From Oceanobacillus sp. J11TS1 (GTDB lineage: Bacteria; Bacillota; Bacilli; Bacillales; Amphibacillaceae): a stretch of DNA of 38,430 nt. Every line of letters begins with the position of its first letter. Within the stretch, counting starts at the first letter, position 1. The translations under genes and the position numbers were made by a program. Location of the stretch: assembly GCF_018333215.1 (NCBI RefSeq), contig NZ_BORO01000032.1, positions 1 to 38,430 on the forward strand, written 5' to 3'. The notes under the pieces were generated by a model. The model did no database searches. It was not told where the DNA came from and saw only the letters and a program-made list of their open reading frames with translations. This document shows, in pieces, positions 15,588-24,666 of this stretch.

Positions 15588-16523
15588 TTACAATAATCCG
15601 GAAATTAATAAAGAGAGACCTAAGAGCAAGCCGTATATTGTATTGGTTTTCCCGGTTTTTTTCATAGCTGGCATCATCTCAATAGCTTGTGTTTTTCCTT
15701 GAAATGCTTTTATTACACCGATAGCTGGAAAGACACTCAATAAAGTAAGGAAAGACCACACCGGAAGAATGCCTGTGAGAATAAGTATAATTGTTATTAA
15801 AAAAGCAACTACAAATAAAATCCCAAGCAGTATAATAGAATTTGGTCGGCCAATAAGCACGGCAATGGTTTTTCTTCCCCCTCTTTCATCTCCATCGCGA
15901 TCCCGGATATTGTTTGCAAAGTTAATGCATCCGATAAATATAGTGATTGGAATGGAAATCCAAATCATTTCCATAGTAATAGAAGAGGTTTGAATATAAT
16001 AAGTGATCCCAATAATAACCGATCCCATCAGCACTCCAGAGAATAATTCGCCAAAAGGAGTATAGGAAATCGGAATAGGGCCTCCAGTATATAAATAACC
16101 GATTGCCATGCAAACTAAACCAATAATTGCAATCCACCAACTGGATTCGATACAAATATAAATTCCAATAAAGACGGAAATGGCGTAAAAAAGAAATGCG
16201 ATATTCCGAATTCGTTTTGGGTGCATTCCGTCACGGACGATAGATCCGCCAATTCCGACAGATTGATCATTATCTAATCCGCGTACAAAATCATAGTACT
16301 CATTAAACATATTAGTAGCAGCTTGTATAAGTAAAGATGCAATCATCATAGCAAAAAATAGCAGCCAATCGATAGTGCCTTCATTAAAAGCAATCATCGT
16401 TCCAATAAAAACAGGAACAAAGGATGCAGTTAATGTATGTGGGCGAATTAATCGCCACCACTTATGAAATCCTTCTCGTTCGTTCAATAATTCTTTTATA
16501 TCAGACGAATCATTTGTAGTCAT
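15588..16523 (-). CDS. menA: 1,4-dihydroxy-2-naphthoate polyprenyltransferase MenA
   Basis: Integral membrane UbiA-family prenyltransferase that joins DHNA to the polyprenyl chain, giving demethylmenaquinone. The protein has 311 residues. The first Asp-rich motif is NMFNEYYDFVRGLDND (71-86) and the second is NNIRDRDGDERGGRKT (204-219), both binding Mg-diphosphate. Between and after them are about eight to nine hydrophobic helices. An AGGAGGAG site lies about 7 bases before the ATG. It is transcribed divergently from the menFDHBE genes, so the two units share a 307-bp control region. Confidence 0.95.
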   Translation of the reverse strand: MTTNDSSDIKELLNEREGFHKWWRLIRPHTLTASFVPVFIGTMIAFNEGTIDWLLFFAMMIASLLIQAATNMFNEYYDFVRGLDNDQSVGIGGSIVRDGMHPKRIRNIAFLFYAISVFIGIYICIESSWWIAIIGLVCMAIGYLYTGGPIPISYTPFGELFSGVLMGSVIIGITYYIQTSSITMEMIWISIPITIFIGCINFANNIRDRDGDERGGRKTIAVLIGRPNSIILLGILFVVAFLITIILILTGILPVWSFLTLLSVFPAIGVIKAFQGKTQAIEMMPAMKKTGKTNTIYGLLLGLSLLISGLL

Positions 16524-16830
16524 TGCCTGCTCCTCCTAAAAAACAATATCGTATTTATTTTAGATAAGTGCTATGAGCGTGTCAAACCTCTTTCACAATA
16601 TTAGAAAGTAAAAGAGGAAAAAGCGTTGAATTCTATTGGTTCAATAGCGTTTTTAACTTTCCTTTGCAGTATGGAATATCCATTGCAATAAAAGTAGTTA
16701 TCGACAGAAAATTAGAAAAGAAGAACAGATTTGAATCAATTAGAAGGCTTTTCTTGAGAAAGTAGAGAAAAAGGCATAAAATAGGAAGGGATTATTAAAT
16801 ACCCGTCCTATAATATGGAGGTTTATCATA
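16524..16830. other. Divergent control region between menA and menF
   Basis: It holds the menF promoter (see separate entry) and, presumably, a minus-strand menA promoter that I could not fix. A small hairpin CTATTG-GTT-CAATAG lies at 16633-16647. No known riboswitch or operator was recognised. Confidence 0.45.
16754..16782 (+). promoter_or_regulatory. Probable menF promoter
   Basis: TTGAGA, 17 bases, TAAAAT, about 48 bp before the menF ATG. Five of six bases match consensus in the -10 and about four in the -35. Confidence 0.6.
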
Positions 16831-18231
16831 ATGATTGAAGTGAAAGAAAAACAGTTTACAGTAGAGTTAGAAGCGGCTGTACAGTCCGTTCAAACAGAAC
16901 AAAAAGATAAACTGTTTAGTTATACTGAAAAAATAAAACCAGTTAATTTATATAAATTTCTAGAGAAAGCAAGTTCCTTAGAACTTAATCGAACATTTTG
17001 GTCGAGTGCGACAGAAGATTTTCAACTAGCAGGAGCTGGGCATTCTTTTGAACTATCTACGGAGGCATCTGGTCATCGCTACGATAAAGTAGAGAATGAT
17101 TGGAATGCCTTATTAAATGATGCTATCATCTATAATCCATATCAAGTATCTGGAACTGGCGTCGTTGCACTTGGCGGATTTTCATTTGATCCGTTAAAGC
17201 CTCAGACAACGTTATGGAAAAACTTCCCAAGCAGCCATTTCTCTATTCCGAGTTATGTTTTAACGCATGCAGAAGGTACTTACTACCTGACGATAAATCG
17301 TTATATTCGTTCAGATGAAGCTTATCCAGCTATATTGAGGGAGTTACAAAATAATCGCAAAGCACTGATCGAGGATAGGGATAAATCAGAAGAAACGAAT
17401 CATTTGCGCGTGAAGCGTAAACAAGAGATTGCACCTGATTTATGGAAGGAAACAATTAAAAAAGCTACGGACGTCATGAGCAGGACCACCATTGATAAAA
17501 TAGTGCTGGCAAGAGAGGTTCGTTTGTATTTTGATCAGCCGGCAAAGATTCCCGCCATTTTAAAACGCCTCGCAGCTACACAGCCCAATACCTACGTGTT
17601 TGCTTATGAAATGGGAACAGATTGCTTTGTTGGTGCAACCCCAGAGCGTCTTGTAAAAGTGAAAGATGATGAAGTACTGTCAACTTGTTTGGCTGGTACA
17701 GCACCGCGTGGAACGACAATGAAGGAAGATGAACAAATAGCAAGAAATCTTTTTGAAGATCCAAAGAACCGTCAGGAGCATGATTATGTCGTACAAATGA
17801 TCCGCAGCACCATGGATGCATACTGCACGAATGTAGAGGTTCCGAGTGAGCCGGTTGTTCATCAATATCAGACATTGCAACATTTATATACGCCGGTACG
17901 TGCGAAATTAAAAGCAAATCATCGCATCATTTCCATTATTAGCGGATTGCATCCAACACCTGCACTCGGAGGAACGCCAAGACAAGATGCATTAGCATTT
18001 ATTCGTGATAATGAATTATTGGATCGGGGCTGGTATGGAGCGCCTATTGGCTGGATGGACAGTAACAACCATGGGGAGTTTGCTGTAGCCCTGCGTTCTG
18101 CGCTTATTCAGAAGGATGAAGCTTCTCTTTTTGCCGGTTGTGGAATTGTGGAAGATTCTATTCCGGAGAGTGAATATGAAGAAACCAATATTAAGTTAAT
18201 GCCGATGTTATCTGTTTTAGGAGTGGATTAG
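16831..18231 (+). CDS. menF: Isochorismate synthase MenF
   Basis: Cytosolic Mg-dependent enzyme that turns chorismate into isochorismate, the first step of menaquinone synthesis. The 466 residues fit the family. The C-terminal chorismate-binding domain shows DKIVLAREV, FVGATPERLVK, LAGTAPRG, the SGLHPTPALGGTPR motif (about 371-384) and GCGIVEDSIPESEYEET near the end with metal-binding glutamates. GGAGG lies upstream of the ATG. It is the first gene of the menF-menD-menH-menB run; the menD start lies 1 base after its stop. A DhbC/EntC-type siderophore enzyme is excluded by the men context. Confidence 0.95.
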   Translation: MIEVKEKQFTVELEAAVQSVQTEQKDKLFSYTEKIKPVNLYKFLEKASSLELNRTFWSSATEDFQLAGAGHSFELSTEASGHRYDKVENDWNALLNDAIIYNPYQVSGTGVVALGGFSFDPLKPQTTLWKNFPSSHFSIPSYVLTHAEGTYYLTINRYIRSDEAYPAILRELQNNRKALIEDRDKSEETNHLRVKRKQEIAPDLWKETIKKATDVMSRTTIDKIVLAREVRLYFDQPAKIPAILKRLAATQPNTYVFAYEMGTDCFVGATPERLVKVKDDEVLSTCLAGTAPRGTTMKEDEQIARNLFEDPKNRQEHDYVVQMIRSTMDAYCTNVEVPSEPVVHQYQTLQHLYTPVRAKLKANHRIISIISGLHPTPALGGTPRQDALAFIRDNELLDRGWYGAPIGWMDSNNHGEFAVALRSALIQKDEASLFAGCGIVEDSIPESEYEETNIKLMPMLSVLGVD

Positions 18232-18232
18232 A

Positions 18233-19987
18233 GTGATGAATTACACGGAAAGTTTAACGCGATATACTGCAAATTTTGTAGATGAACTAGTGAAAAACGG
18301 AATGACAGATGTAGTGATTTCTCCAGGCTCTCGGTCTACTCCTTTGGCACTTGTCTTTTCGGAGCATCCATCTATAAAAGAATGGATTGTGATTGATGAA
18401 CGTTCAGCTGGATTTTTTGCACTAGGACTAGCTAAGAAGACAAATCGTCCTGTTGCTTTAGTATGCACTTCGGGAACTGCTGCTGCGAATTACTATCCAG
18501 CCGTTGTGGAAGCATTTTATAGCAGGGTGCCATTACTTGTCATGACAGCGGATCGCCCGCATGAATTACGTCAAGTAGGCGCACCGCAGGCAATTGAACA
18601 AATCAAGATATACGGAGACTATGTCAAATGGTTTCATGAAATGGCAATCCCTGAAGGAACGGATGTGATGTTGCGATACGCCCGGCAAAAAGCAGCGCAG
18701 GCTTTTGCTTATACAGAACAAGGAAATAAGGGGCCTGTTCAGGTGAACTTTCCATTTCGGGAGCCACTTACTCCAGATTTTACGCTTTCTGATATTTGGA
18801 GCACAACAAGTGATATGAAAACATCTGGCGTCAGCAGGGTGGAAGGGATGAAGCATTTAGCGGATGAGCATGTAAAAGAATTGATAACCCTTCTTGCATC
18901 TTCTCAAAAAGGGTTAATTGTATGCGGCCCGCAGACAGATAGAAATTTTGCAGAGCATGTATGTCAGTTAGCACAGCATTGGAATATTCCTATCTTAGCA
19001 GACCCTCTTTCCCAAATTCGGACAGGTGCGCATCATAAAGAGCATGTGATAGAAGGCTATGATGCTTTCTTAAGAGATGCAGAAATTCGTAAAAAGCTTC
19101 AGGCGGATTATATTATTCGGTTTGGAGCAATGCCGGTATCCAAAGCATATTTATTCTTTATAAAAGAACAACGTAATACTCCTCAATTCGTGGTAGAGGA
19201 GCATGAAGGCTTCCGCGACCCGTCCGGGAATGATACAGTCTATATTTATGCGGATCCGAAGCAGCTATGCGAGCAGCTGACAAATAATACATCAGATAAA
19301 GTTGACAGCGCTGATTGGCTCAGCGAGTGGCAGAAATATAATCAAATCGCCAAGCATCATTTATTAGCCGGGGAAGAAGAACAAATTACGGAAGGGGAAG
19401 CTGTTCGGGGTATAGCAGAAATAATTCCGGATGAATCAGTCCTGTATGTTGGGAACAGTATGGCTGTCCGCGATGTCGATAGCTTTTTTATGGCATCTTC
19501 TAAAAATGTTCCAATCCTATGTAATCGTGGTGCGAATGGAATTGATGGTGTCATTTCCAGTGCTGTTGGAGCAGCTGCAAGCGGAGAGCGGGTTACCCTG
19601 CTGATTGGCGACTTATCCTTTTTCCATGATATGAATGGCTTACTGGCTGCAAAACAATATCAATTGCCTATAACCATTGTGTTGGTAAATAATAATGGCG
19701 GAGGAATTTTCTCTTTCCTTCCGCAAGCGAATGATAAGAAACATTTTGAAGCGCTCTTTGGTACACCGGTTGATCTGTCTTTTGAAAAGGTTGGGGATTT
19801 ATACGGCGCTGATTATAAGCTTGTCTCCACAGAAGGTGCATTAAAAACACAATTAAAGCAAAGCTATCAACAACCTGGTGTATCTATTATTGAAGTGCGT
19901 ACAGATCGAGATGAAAATGCTATATGGCATCGGGAAAAGTGGGATCAGATTATGACCGAAATCAAAGAGGGTTGGCAATGGGCGTAG
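18233..19987 (+). CDS. menD: SEPHCHC synthase MenD
   Basis: Thiamine-diphosphate enzyme that couples 2-oxoglutarate decarboxylation to isochorismate, giving SEPHCHC. The protein has 584 residues. ISPGSRSTPLAL is at 29-40, the catalytic Glu56 in IDERSAGFF, GTAAANYYPAVVEA near 82, GNSMAVRD near 405, and the ThDP/Mg motif GDLSFFHDMNG (about 460) through NNNGGGIFSFLP (about 486). The GTG at 18233 has AGGAG 9 bases upstream; the next codon pair allows an ATG at 18236 instead. Its end overlaps menH by 10 bases, which supports coupled translation. Confidence 0.95.
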   Translation: MMNYTESLTRYTANFVDELVKNGMTDVVISPGSRSTPLALVFSEHPSIKEWIVIDERSAGFFALGLAKKTNRPVALVCTSGTAAANYYPAVVEAFYSRVPLLVMTADRPHELRQVGAPQAIEQIKIYGDYVKWFHEMAIPEGTDVMLRYARQKAAQAFAYTEQGNKGPVQVNFPFREPLTPDFTLSDIWSTTSDMKTSGVSRVEGMKHLADEHVKELITLLASSQKGLIVCGPQTDRNFAEHVCQLAQHWNIPILADPLSQIRTGAHHKEHVIEGYDAFLRDAEIRKKLQADYIIRFGAMPVSKAYLFFIKEQRNTPQFVVEEHEGFRDPSGNDTVYIYADPKQLCEQLTNNTSDKVDSADWLSEWQKYNQIAKHHLLAGEEEQITEGEAVRGIAEIIPDESVLYVGNSMAVRDVDSFFMASSKNVPILCNRGANGIDGVISSAVGAAASGERVTLLIGDLSFFHDMNGLLAAKQYQLPITIVLVNNNGGGIFSFLPQANDKKHFEALFGTPVDLSFEKVGDLYGADYKLVSTEGALKTQLKQSYQQPGVSIIEVRTDRDENAIWHREKWDQIMTEIKEGWQWA

Positions 19988-20769
19988 ACGGCTTGCAATA
20001 TGAAATCATTGGTAAGGGTGAGCCGGTTCTGTTTTTACATGGCTTTACTGGAACGCGTGAAACATGGAAAGAAGTTTGCTCCTATTTGACGGATTATCAA
20101 TGTATTCTAGTTGATTTACCTGGTCATGGAAAATCAACTAGAAAAATTTCTTCGATGAAAGATTGTTGTTCGTTGATTGCGGATTTATTAGATGAATTGG
20201 AAATTAAAAAGACACATATCGTTGGGTATTCCATGGGAGGCAGAACAGCATTAAGCTTTGCCATTTATTATCCCGACTATATAGCTTCGCTTTTGCTAGA
20301 GAGTGCATCGCCGGGATTAAAAGAGGAAGCTGCCCGTTCTGAACGAAGAGAAAAGGACGAGCAGCTTGCAGGGTATATTTTGGAACGTGGTATTGAGGAA
20401 TTCGTGAATTATTGGCAGGATCTTCCTCTATTTGCTAGCCAAAAAAAACTGCAAGATGCATTACAAAGAAAAATCAGGGAAGAACGTCTTTCTCAGGATG
20501 AAAAAGGATTAGCGATGTCTCTGCAGGCAATGGGAACAGGGGCTCAGGCCTCATGGTGGAATCATTTGGCGCAGTTAACGCATCGAACTTTATTAATTGC
20601 TGGAGAATTGGATGAAAAGTTTGTTATGATAAATAAGGCAATGCAAAAAGAACTTCCTCAAGCTGACTTTGTTATCTGCCCCAAAGTGGGCCATGCAGTT
20701 CACGTGGAAAATCCACGAAAGTTTGGTAAAATAGTAGATGTGTTCCTAAATAAAAATATTACTAGATAA
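19978..20769 (+). CDS. menH: SHCHC synthase MenH (alpha/beta hydrolase)
   Basis: Removes pyruvate from SEPHCHC to give SHCHC. The 263-residue alpha/beta-hydrolase fold shows FLHGFTGTRETW with the oxyanion region (18-30), the nucleophile Ser85 in GYSMGG, Asp212 in AGELDEKF and His239 in VGHAVHVE. The frame is open further upstream inside menD, but AAAGAGGG (about 19964-19971) is well placed for the ATG at 19978. This gives a start overlapping the menD stop, normal for this operon. The older B. subtilis name is ytxM. Confidence 0.92.
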   Translation: MGVDGLQYEIIGKGEPVLFLHGFTGTRETWKEVCSYLTDYQCILVDLPGHGKSTRKISSMKDCCSLIADLLDELEIKKTHIVGYSMGGRTALSFAIYYPDYIASLLLESASPGLKEEAARSERREKDEQLAGYILERGIEEFVNYWQDLPLFASQKKLQDALQRKIREERLSQDEKGLAMSLQAMGTGAQASWWNHLAQLTHRTLLIAGELDEKFVMINKAMQKELPQADFVICPKVGHAVHVENPRKFGKIVDVFLNKNITR

Positions 20770-20797
20770 GCCTTGTGCTTGAAAGGAGTCTTTAAAC

Positions 20798-21616
20798 ATG
20801 TCAGTTGAATGGCAAAAAGTAAGGAACTTTGAAGAAATTATTTATGAAAAATATAACGGGATTGCAAAAGTAACGATTAACCGACCAGAAAAACGTAATG
20901 CATTTACCCCGCTTACGGTAAATGAAATGATTGCTGCTTTCACAGATGCAAGAGATGATTCTTCTATTGGTGTTATTATTCTTGCTGGAGAAGGCGATAA
21001 AGCGTTCTGTTCTGGTGGAGATCAGACAGTTCGCGGTCATGGCGGCTATGTTGGCGGCGATGAAGTACCCCGCTTAAATGTACTTGACTTACAACGCTTA
21101 ATCCGTACCATTCCGAAACCAGTCATTGCAATGGTATCAGGCTACGCAATTGGCGGGGGTCACGTGCTTCATGTGGTTTGTGACTTAACCATTGCTGCAG
21201 ACAATGCTATCTTTGGACAAACTGGACCAAAAGTGGGCAGCTTTGATGCTGGTTACGGTGCAGGTTATTTAGCTCGTCTCGTTGGCCATAAGCGTGCACG
21301 TGAAATTTGGTACCTATGTCGTCAATATAATGCGGAAGAAGCATATGAGATGGGATTAGTAAATACAGTTGTCCCTCTAGAAAAACTAGAGGAAGAAACA
21401 TTGCAATGGTGCGAAGAAATTTTAGAAAAATCTCCAATGGCATTACGTTTCCTAAAAGCCTCTTTCAACGCAGATACAGACGGCTTAGCAGGTTTACAAC
21501 AACTTGGCGGAGACGCAACCCTTCTTTACTATACAACAGACGAAGCGAAAGAAGGAAGAGATGCTTTCAAAGAGAAAAGGAAACCGGACTTCAAACAATT
21601 CCCTAGATTCCCTTAA
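20798..21616 (+). CDS. menB: 1,4-dihydroxy-2-naphthoyl-CoA synthase MenB
   Basis: Crotonase-fold enzyme that closes the second ring, turning o-succinylbenzoyl-CoA into DHNA-CoA. The protein has 272 residues. [12 protein letters not shown] (about 69-80) and the [11 protein letters not shown] oxyanion-hole motif are present. [20 protein letters not shown] (about 140-159) is diagnostic of MenB, and the end [13 protein letters not shown] is typical. AAAGGAG lies 11 bases before the ATG. It is 28 bp after menH. A 363-bp gap with repeats and hairpins then separates it from menE. Confidence 0.97.
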   Translation: MSVEWQKVRNFEEIIYEKYNGIAKVTINRPEKRNAFTPLTVNEMIAAFTDARDDSSIGVIILAGEGDKAFCSGGDQTVRGHGGYVGGDEVPRLNVLDLQRLIRTIPKPVIAMVSGYAIGGGHVLHVVCDLTIAADNAIFGQTGPKVGSFDAGYGAGYLARLVGHKRAREIWYLCRQYNAEEAYEMGLVNTVVPLEKLEEETLQWCEEILEKSPMALRFLKASFNADTDGLAGLQQLGGDATLLYYTTDEAKEGRDAFKEKRKPDFKQFPRFP

Positions 21617-21671
21617 GCCGGGGAGGCCGCTTTATGAGGGCCGGGTAGATGTTTGGGATAAAGTGAAACTT

Positions 21672-21707
21672 CCTTCAGTGGGGTTTTCTTTCATCCCTCA
21701 CTGAAGG
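21672..21707 (+). terminator. Hairpin after menB
   Basis: CCTTCAGTGGGG pairs with CCCTCACTGAAGG (one bulge). No strong T-run follows, so it may stabilise the mRNA end rather than terminate. Confidence 0.5.
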
Positions 21708-21744
21708 TTAGTTGAACTAATCGGGCCGTTACTGGCTGTTAGAT

Positions 21745-21790
21745 CTCCCACTTAGAAATATAATTTTTTACTCATTTCTTGAAGTGGGAG
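21745..21790. repeat. Long imperfect hairpin in the menB-menE spacer
   Basis: CTCCCACTT/AAGTGGGAG with a second stem AGAAAT/ATTTCT inside it. Its loop is T-rich. Function is unknown. Confidence 0.55.
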
Positions 21791-21809
21791 TCTTACAAAA
21801 GCCCTTCGA

Positions 21810-21885
21810 TGGGACGAGTAATCGCAGTGGTTTTCGGTGGGACGAGTAATCGCAGTCCCAGTCCCAGTCCCAGTCCCAGCCAGTT
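21810..21885. repeat. Tandem copies of a dispersed motif plus AGTCCC hexamers
   Basis: TGGGACGAGTAATCGCAGT occurs exactly at 21810-21828 and 21838-21856. Immediately after, CAGTCCCAGTCCCAGTCCCA continues as about four to five hexamer units. The 19-mer core is related (inverted) to 2962-2979 and 8341-8357. Confidence 0.8.
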
Positions 21886-21908
21886 ACACTGCGACAAAAT
21901 ATTTATGG

Positions 21909-21945
21909 AAGAAACCTTTGCTTAACATATAAGCAAAGGTTTCTT
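21909..21945 (+). terminator. Strong hairpin just upstream of menE
   Basis: A perfect 15-bp stem AAGAAACCTTTGCTT with its complement and a 7-base loop, ending in TTTCTTTT. It lies 34 bp before the menE ATG, so transcription from menB should end here unless read-through or regulation occurs. Confidence 0.8.
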
Positions 21946-21979
21946 TTCAAGCTATACGATTTATAGGAGGAAATATAAC

Positions 21980-23437
21980 ATGACCACAGTAATCCCCCAT
22001 TGGTTAACCAAACAAGAAAACCTATCCCCAAATGAAATTGCAATCGAATTACCGGATGGTACAATGCTGACTTTTCAACAATTAGCTAATAATAGCAGAC
22101 AAAAAGCAAAACAGCTTGCTGCATTACATGTTAAAAAAGGAGACCATATTGCTATTCTTTCAGCAAATTGTGTGGATATGGCAGAAACGATTCATGCGTG
22201 CAGTTATATGGAAGCGGTAGTCGTTTTATTAAATACCAGGTTAACAGCAACGGAATGCAGGCAGCAAATAGAGGATGCAAATGTTACTTTAGTCATTACC
22301 GAAGATACAAAACAAGAGAAAATAAGTGATGTTCAGCAAATAAGTTATGCGGAATTAAATGACTTACCTGCAGCTAAGGATATAAAATTGGCTGAAGAGA
22401 TCGATTTATCCAACGTGTTCACGATGATGTTCACTTCTGGTACAACGGGTTTTCCAAAGGCTGTACAGCATACATATGGAAATCATTGGTGGAGTGCCAC
22501 GAGTTCCGCATTGAATTTAGGCTTACATCGGGACGATAAATGGCTTATTCCTTTACCGCTTTTTCATGTAAGTGGGCTATCTACGATGTTGAAAAGCGTT
22601 ATTTATGGCATGCCTATTTATTTAATGGAAAAGTTTGATGTTCATCTCATACATGACGCAATTATGAATAAGAAAGTAACCATTGCTTCTGTTGTAACGG
22701 TAATGCTGCAACGTCTATTAAAATATTTAGGAGATGAAAGATATCCAGAAGCCTTCCGTTGTATGCTATTAGGCGGCGGACCTGCGCCAGAATCATTGTT
22801 ATTGGAGACAAAGGAAAAACTAATTCCCGTTTTTCAATCCTATGGTATGACAGAAACGGCGTCCCAAATCGTTACGCTCAGCCCGAGGGACGCGCTTGAA
22901 AAAATTGGTTCAGCGGGAAAACCGCTCTTTCCAGCACAACTAAAGATTTCAACGAATCAACCAAATGAAATTGGCGAAATTCTTGTGAAGGGGCCTATGG
23001 TAACGCCTGGTTATTATCGACGAAAGGATGCAAACGAAAAATCGTTTAACGAGGGTTGGTTATCCACTGGAGATATAGGTTACCTGGATGAAGAAGGATT
23101 CTTATATGTGGTAGATCGCAGAAGTGATTTAATCATCTCAGGCGGTGAAAATATATATCCATCCGAGATAGAAAATGCCCTGCTGCAAATAAAGGGGATC
23201 CAAGAGGCCGGTGTAACTGGATGGCAGCATCGTGAATGGGGAGAGGTTCCCATTGCATTTATTGTAGCCAATCAAGATATAGATATAACAAAAGAATTTG
23301 TTCATACAAGTTTGAAGGAAAGGTTAGCAAGCTACAAGCTGCCAAAGGAATATCATTTTATGGATCAGCTTCCAAGAAATGCAGCTAATAAGTTAGTTCG
23401 CCATGAGTTAAAACGTATTCGGAAGGAAATAAAATAA
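21980..23437 (+). CDS. menE: o-Succinylbenzoate-CoA ligase MenE
   Basis: Adenylate-forming enzyme that activates o-succinylbenzoate with ATP and CoA. The protein has 485 residues. The P-loop-like MFTSGTTGFPKA is at about 150-161, SYGMTETAS near 290, the hinge and adenylate motif STGDIGYLDEEGFLYVVDR near 357, GGENIYPSEIE near 388, and the catalytic lysine about 471 in NAANKLVRHEL. AGGAGG lies about 9 bases before the ATG. menC, which follows menE in B. subtilis, is absent; a terminator ends the unit. Confidence 0.95.
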   Translation: MTTVIPHWLTKQENLSPNEIAIELPDGTMLTFQQLANNSRQKAKQLAALHVKKGDHIAILSANCVDMAETIHACSYMEAVVVLLNTRLTATECRQQIEDANVTLVITEDTKQEKISDVQQISYAELNDLPAAKDIKLAEEIDLSNVFTMMFTSGTTGFPKAVQHTYGNHWWSATSSALNLGLHRDDKWLIPLPLFHVSGLSTMLKSVIYGMPIYLMEKFDVHLIHDAIMNKKVTIASVVTVMLQRLLKYLGDERYPEAFRCMLLGGGPAPESLLLETKEKLIPVFQSYGMTETASQIVTLSPRDALEKIGSAGKPLFPAQLKISTNQPNEIGEILVKGPMVTPGYYRRKDANEKSFNEGWLSTGDIGYLDEEGFLYVVDRRSDLIISGGENIYPSEIENALLQIKGIQEAGVTGWQHREWGEVPIAFIVANQDIDITKEFVHTSLKERLASYKLPKEYHFMDQLPRNAANKLVRHELKRIRKEIK

Positions 23438-23443
23438 ATCGGT

Positions 23444-23478
23444 AAAACACGCCTGAACAAGTTATTGGCGTGTTTTTT
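23444..23478 (+). terminator. Terminator of menE
   Basis: AAAACACGCC/GGCGTGTTTT stem with a 13-base loop, then TT and C-T-rich bases, just after the stop. Confidence 0.85.
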
Positions 23479-23532
23479 CTTTATGTTTAAAATCATCTTT
23501 TTTTGGAAGATTAAAAAGAAGAGGTGATTTTA

Positions 23533-23847
23533 ATGGACAAACAAAAATATTTTATCAGTGTGGGACAAGGTGAAATTTCCCGAATTCCTTTCCAAGGCAA
23601 CGATGATTTTATTATTTATGCTACACAGGAAGAGGTTTTAATGCTGCGCAGAAAATTTGAAGGACTCCATGAGGCTAGTTTTGATACCTACAAACGTTCC
23701 CATCTGCCTTTTATTCCTTACCATCTGGATACGGCGAATGATGTATATGATGAAACCATCGCGGATGTCTATCGAATGTTATACGATTTAGGAGACGAAC
23801 AGACGAGGAATCATATCCAGACAATGGGAATATTAGATGAAATATAA
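23533..23847 (+). CDS. Small conserved Bacillaceae protein of unknown function
   Basis: A 104-residue soluble, acidic protein. The N terminus (MDKQKYFISVGQGEISRIPF), the FKL-like middle, the strongly conserved-looking HLPFIPYHLDTANDVYDE segment and the end DEQTRNHIQTMGILDEI recall a family often called hydrolase in Bacillus annotations. No catalytic motif is seen, so I do not use that name. A GTG three codons earlier is in frame, but GAGGTGAT is placed for the ATG at 23533. It stands alone between the menE terminator and the next gene. Confidence 0.75.
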   Translation: MDKQKYFISVGQGEISRIPFQGNDDFIIYATQEEVLMLRRKFEGLHEASFDTYKRSHLPFIPYHLDTANDVYDETIADVYRMLYDLGDEQTRNHIQTMGILDEI

Positions 23848-24132
23848 TAGGTGTAAATGAGGGGACTGCCCCTATAGAAGTGCCAGTCAGCAAGATTTTT
23901 TTAAGGAGATTTGCGCTCAAATCCCTATCTTTTCAACCCTATATTGGATGAAAAGGTAAACGCATTACGTCATAATCGATAAGATAGTTCTTTAGTAGGT
24001 ATGTTTAGGTGATATAATAAAAAGGGTACAGGATAAATAGAGAATAATCAAAAAATGAGTTCATCTAGTTTGAGAAAACGGATTTTTAGATTAATGCTGG
24101 AAACATAGATAACGAGAGGGAGAGTGCTGACG

Positions 24133-24645
24133 GTGAGAAAGCTCGCTTTAATTTTTTGTTTTACGATGATGATTGCAATCATTTTCTCTATCACTGTACC
24201 TAAAGAAGCTGTTGTGCAGAGCGGAAATCAAACCAATGCAGCTGTTGCAGAGACAGAAGAATTACAACCAAGTAAAGAAGAAGTCATTAAAGTGATGAAT
24301 GGTTTATTAGACACCTTAAAACAAGAAGCAGATGATTCCTATAAGCTGCAAAACTACGCTGCGAAACAAGAACTTTTAGATGCATTTGAATCATATGTTA
24401 CACCAGAATTAGCGGAAGAATTTGTTGATTATTATTTCCGGATAGAAGCAGATGGTGTTTATGTGATTCCAACCCATACAATGCCATGGTTTCAAGAAGA
24501 AAATGAATATGATATGATAAATACATCGAATCAATCTGTGCAAATCGTACAGGAAAATGAAAATGACATGGTAGGAAGTTACACCCTTGTAGTGGAGATG
24601 ACACTTCAAAACGGCTGGAAAATTCAAGATATAGGCTATAAGTGA
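24133..24645 (+). CDS. Secreted or membrane-anchored protein of unknown function
   Basis: A 170-residue protein starting VRKLALIFCFTMMIAIIFS: one hydrophobic segment (4-20) that is either a signal peptide or an anchor. There is no lipobox. The rest is an acidic extracellular domain with PSKEEVIKVMNGLLDTLKQ, SYKLQNYAAKQELLDAFESY and a C-terminal YTLVVEMTLQNGWKIQDIGY strand pattern. I do not recognise the family with certainty (possibly a DUF3993-type protein). The GTG at 24133 is chosen because GAGAGGGAGAG ends about 8 bases upstream; an in-frame GTG at 24124 is too close. Confidence 0.68.
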   Translation: MRKLALIFCFTMMIAIIFSITVPKEAVVQSGNQTNAAVAETEELQPSKEEVIKVMNGLLDTLKQEADDSYKLQNYAAKQELLDAFESYVTPELAEEFVDYYFRIEADGVYVIPTHTMPWFQEENEYDMINTSNQSVQIVQENENDMVGSYTLVVEMTLQNGWKIQDIGYK

Positions 24646-24666
24646 TGACACCACCGTGAGAAAGTA

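Larger units (their letters stand above)
21617..21979. other. Repeat- and hairpin-rich spacer between menB and menE
   Basis: It contains, in order: a hairpin at 21672-21707; a long hairpin at 21745-21790; two 19-base copies of TGGGACGAGTAATCGCAGT 28 bp apart; an AGTCCC hexamer tandem; and a strong terminator at 21909-21945 just before the menE ribosome binding site. No gene is seen. Confidence 0.75.

Noticed and set aside
15941-16155. Minus-strand frame in another register inside menA
   Set aside because: It overlaps the transmembrane region of menA, where Ile/Tyr-rich shadow frames are expected.
21810-21885. Short regular repeats considered as a CRISPR array
   Set aside because: Only two 19-base copies with a 9-base gap and a hexamer tract; no 30-40 base spacers and no cas genes.
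23857-23868. GGGGACTGCCCC-like short inverted sequence
   Set aside because: It is too short to call a repeat element from one copy in the window, though it resembles a motif seen in Bacillaceae intergenic repeats.
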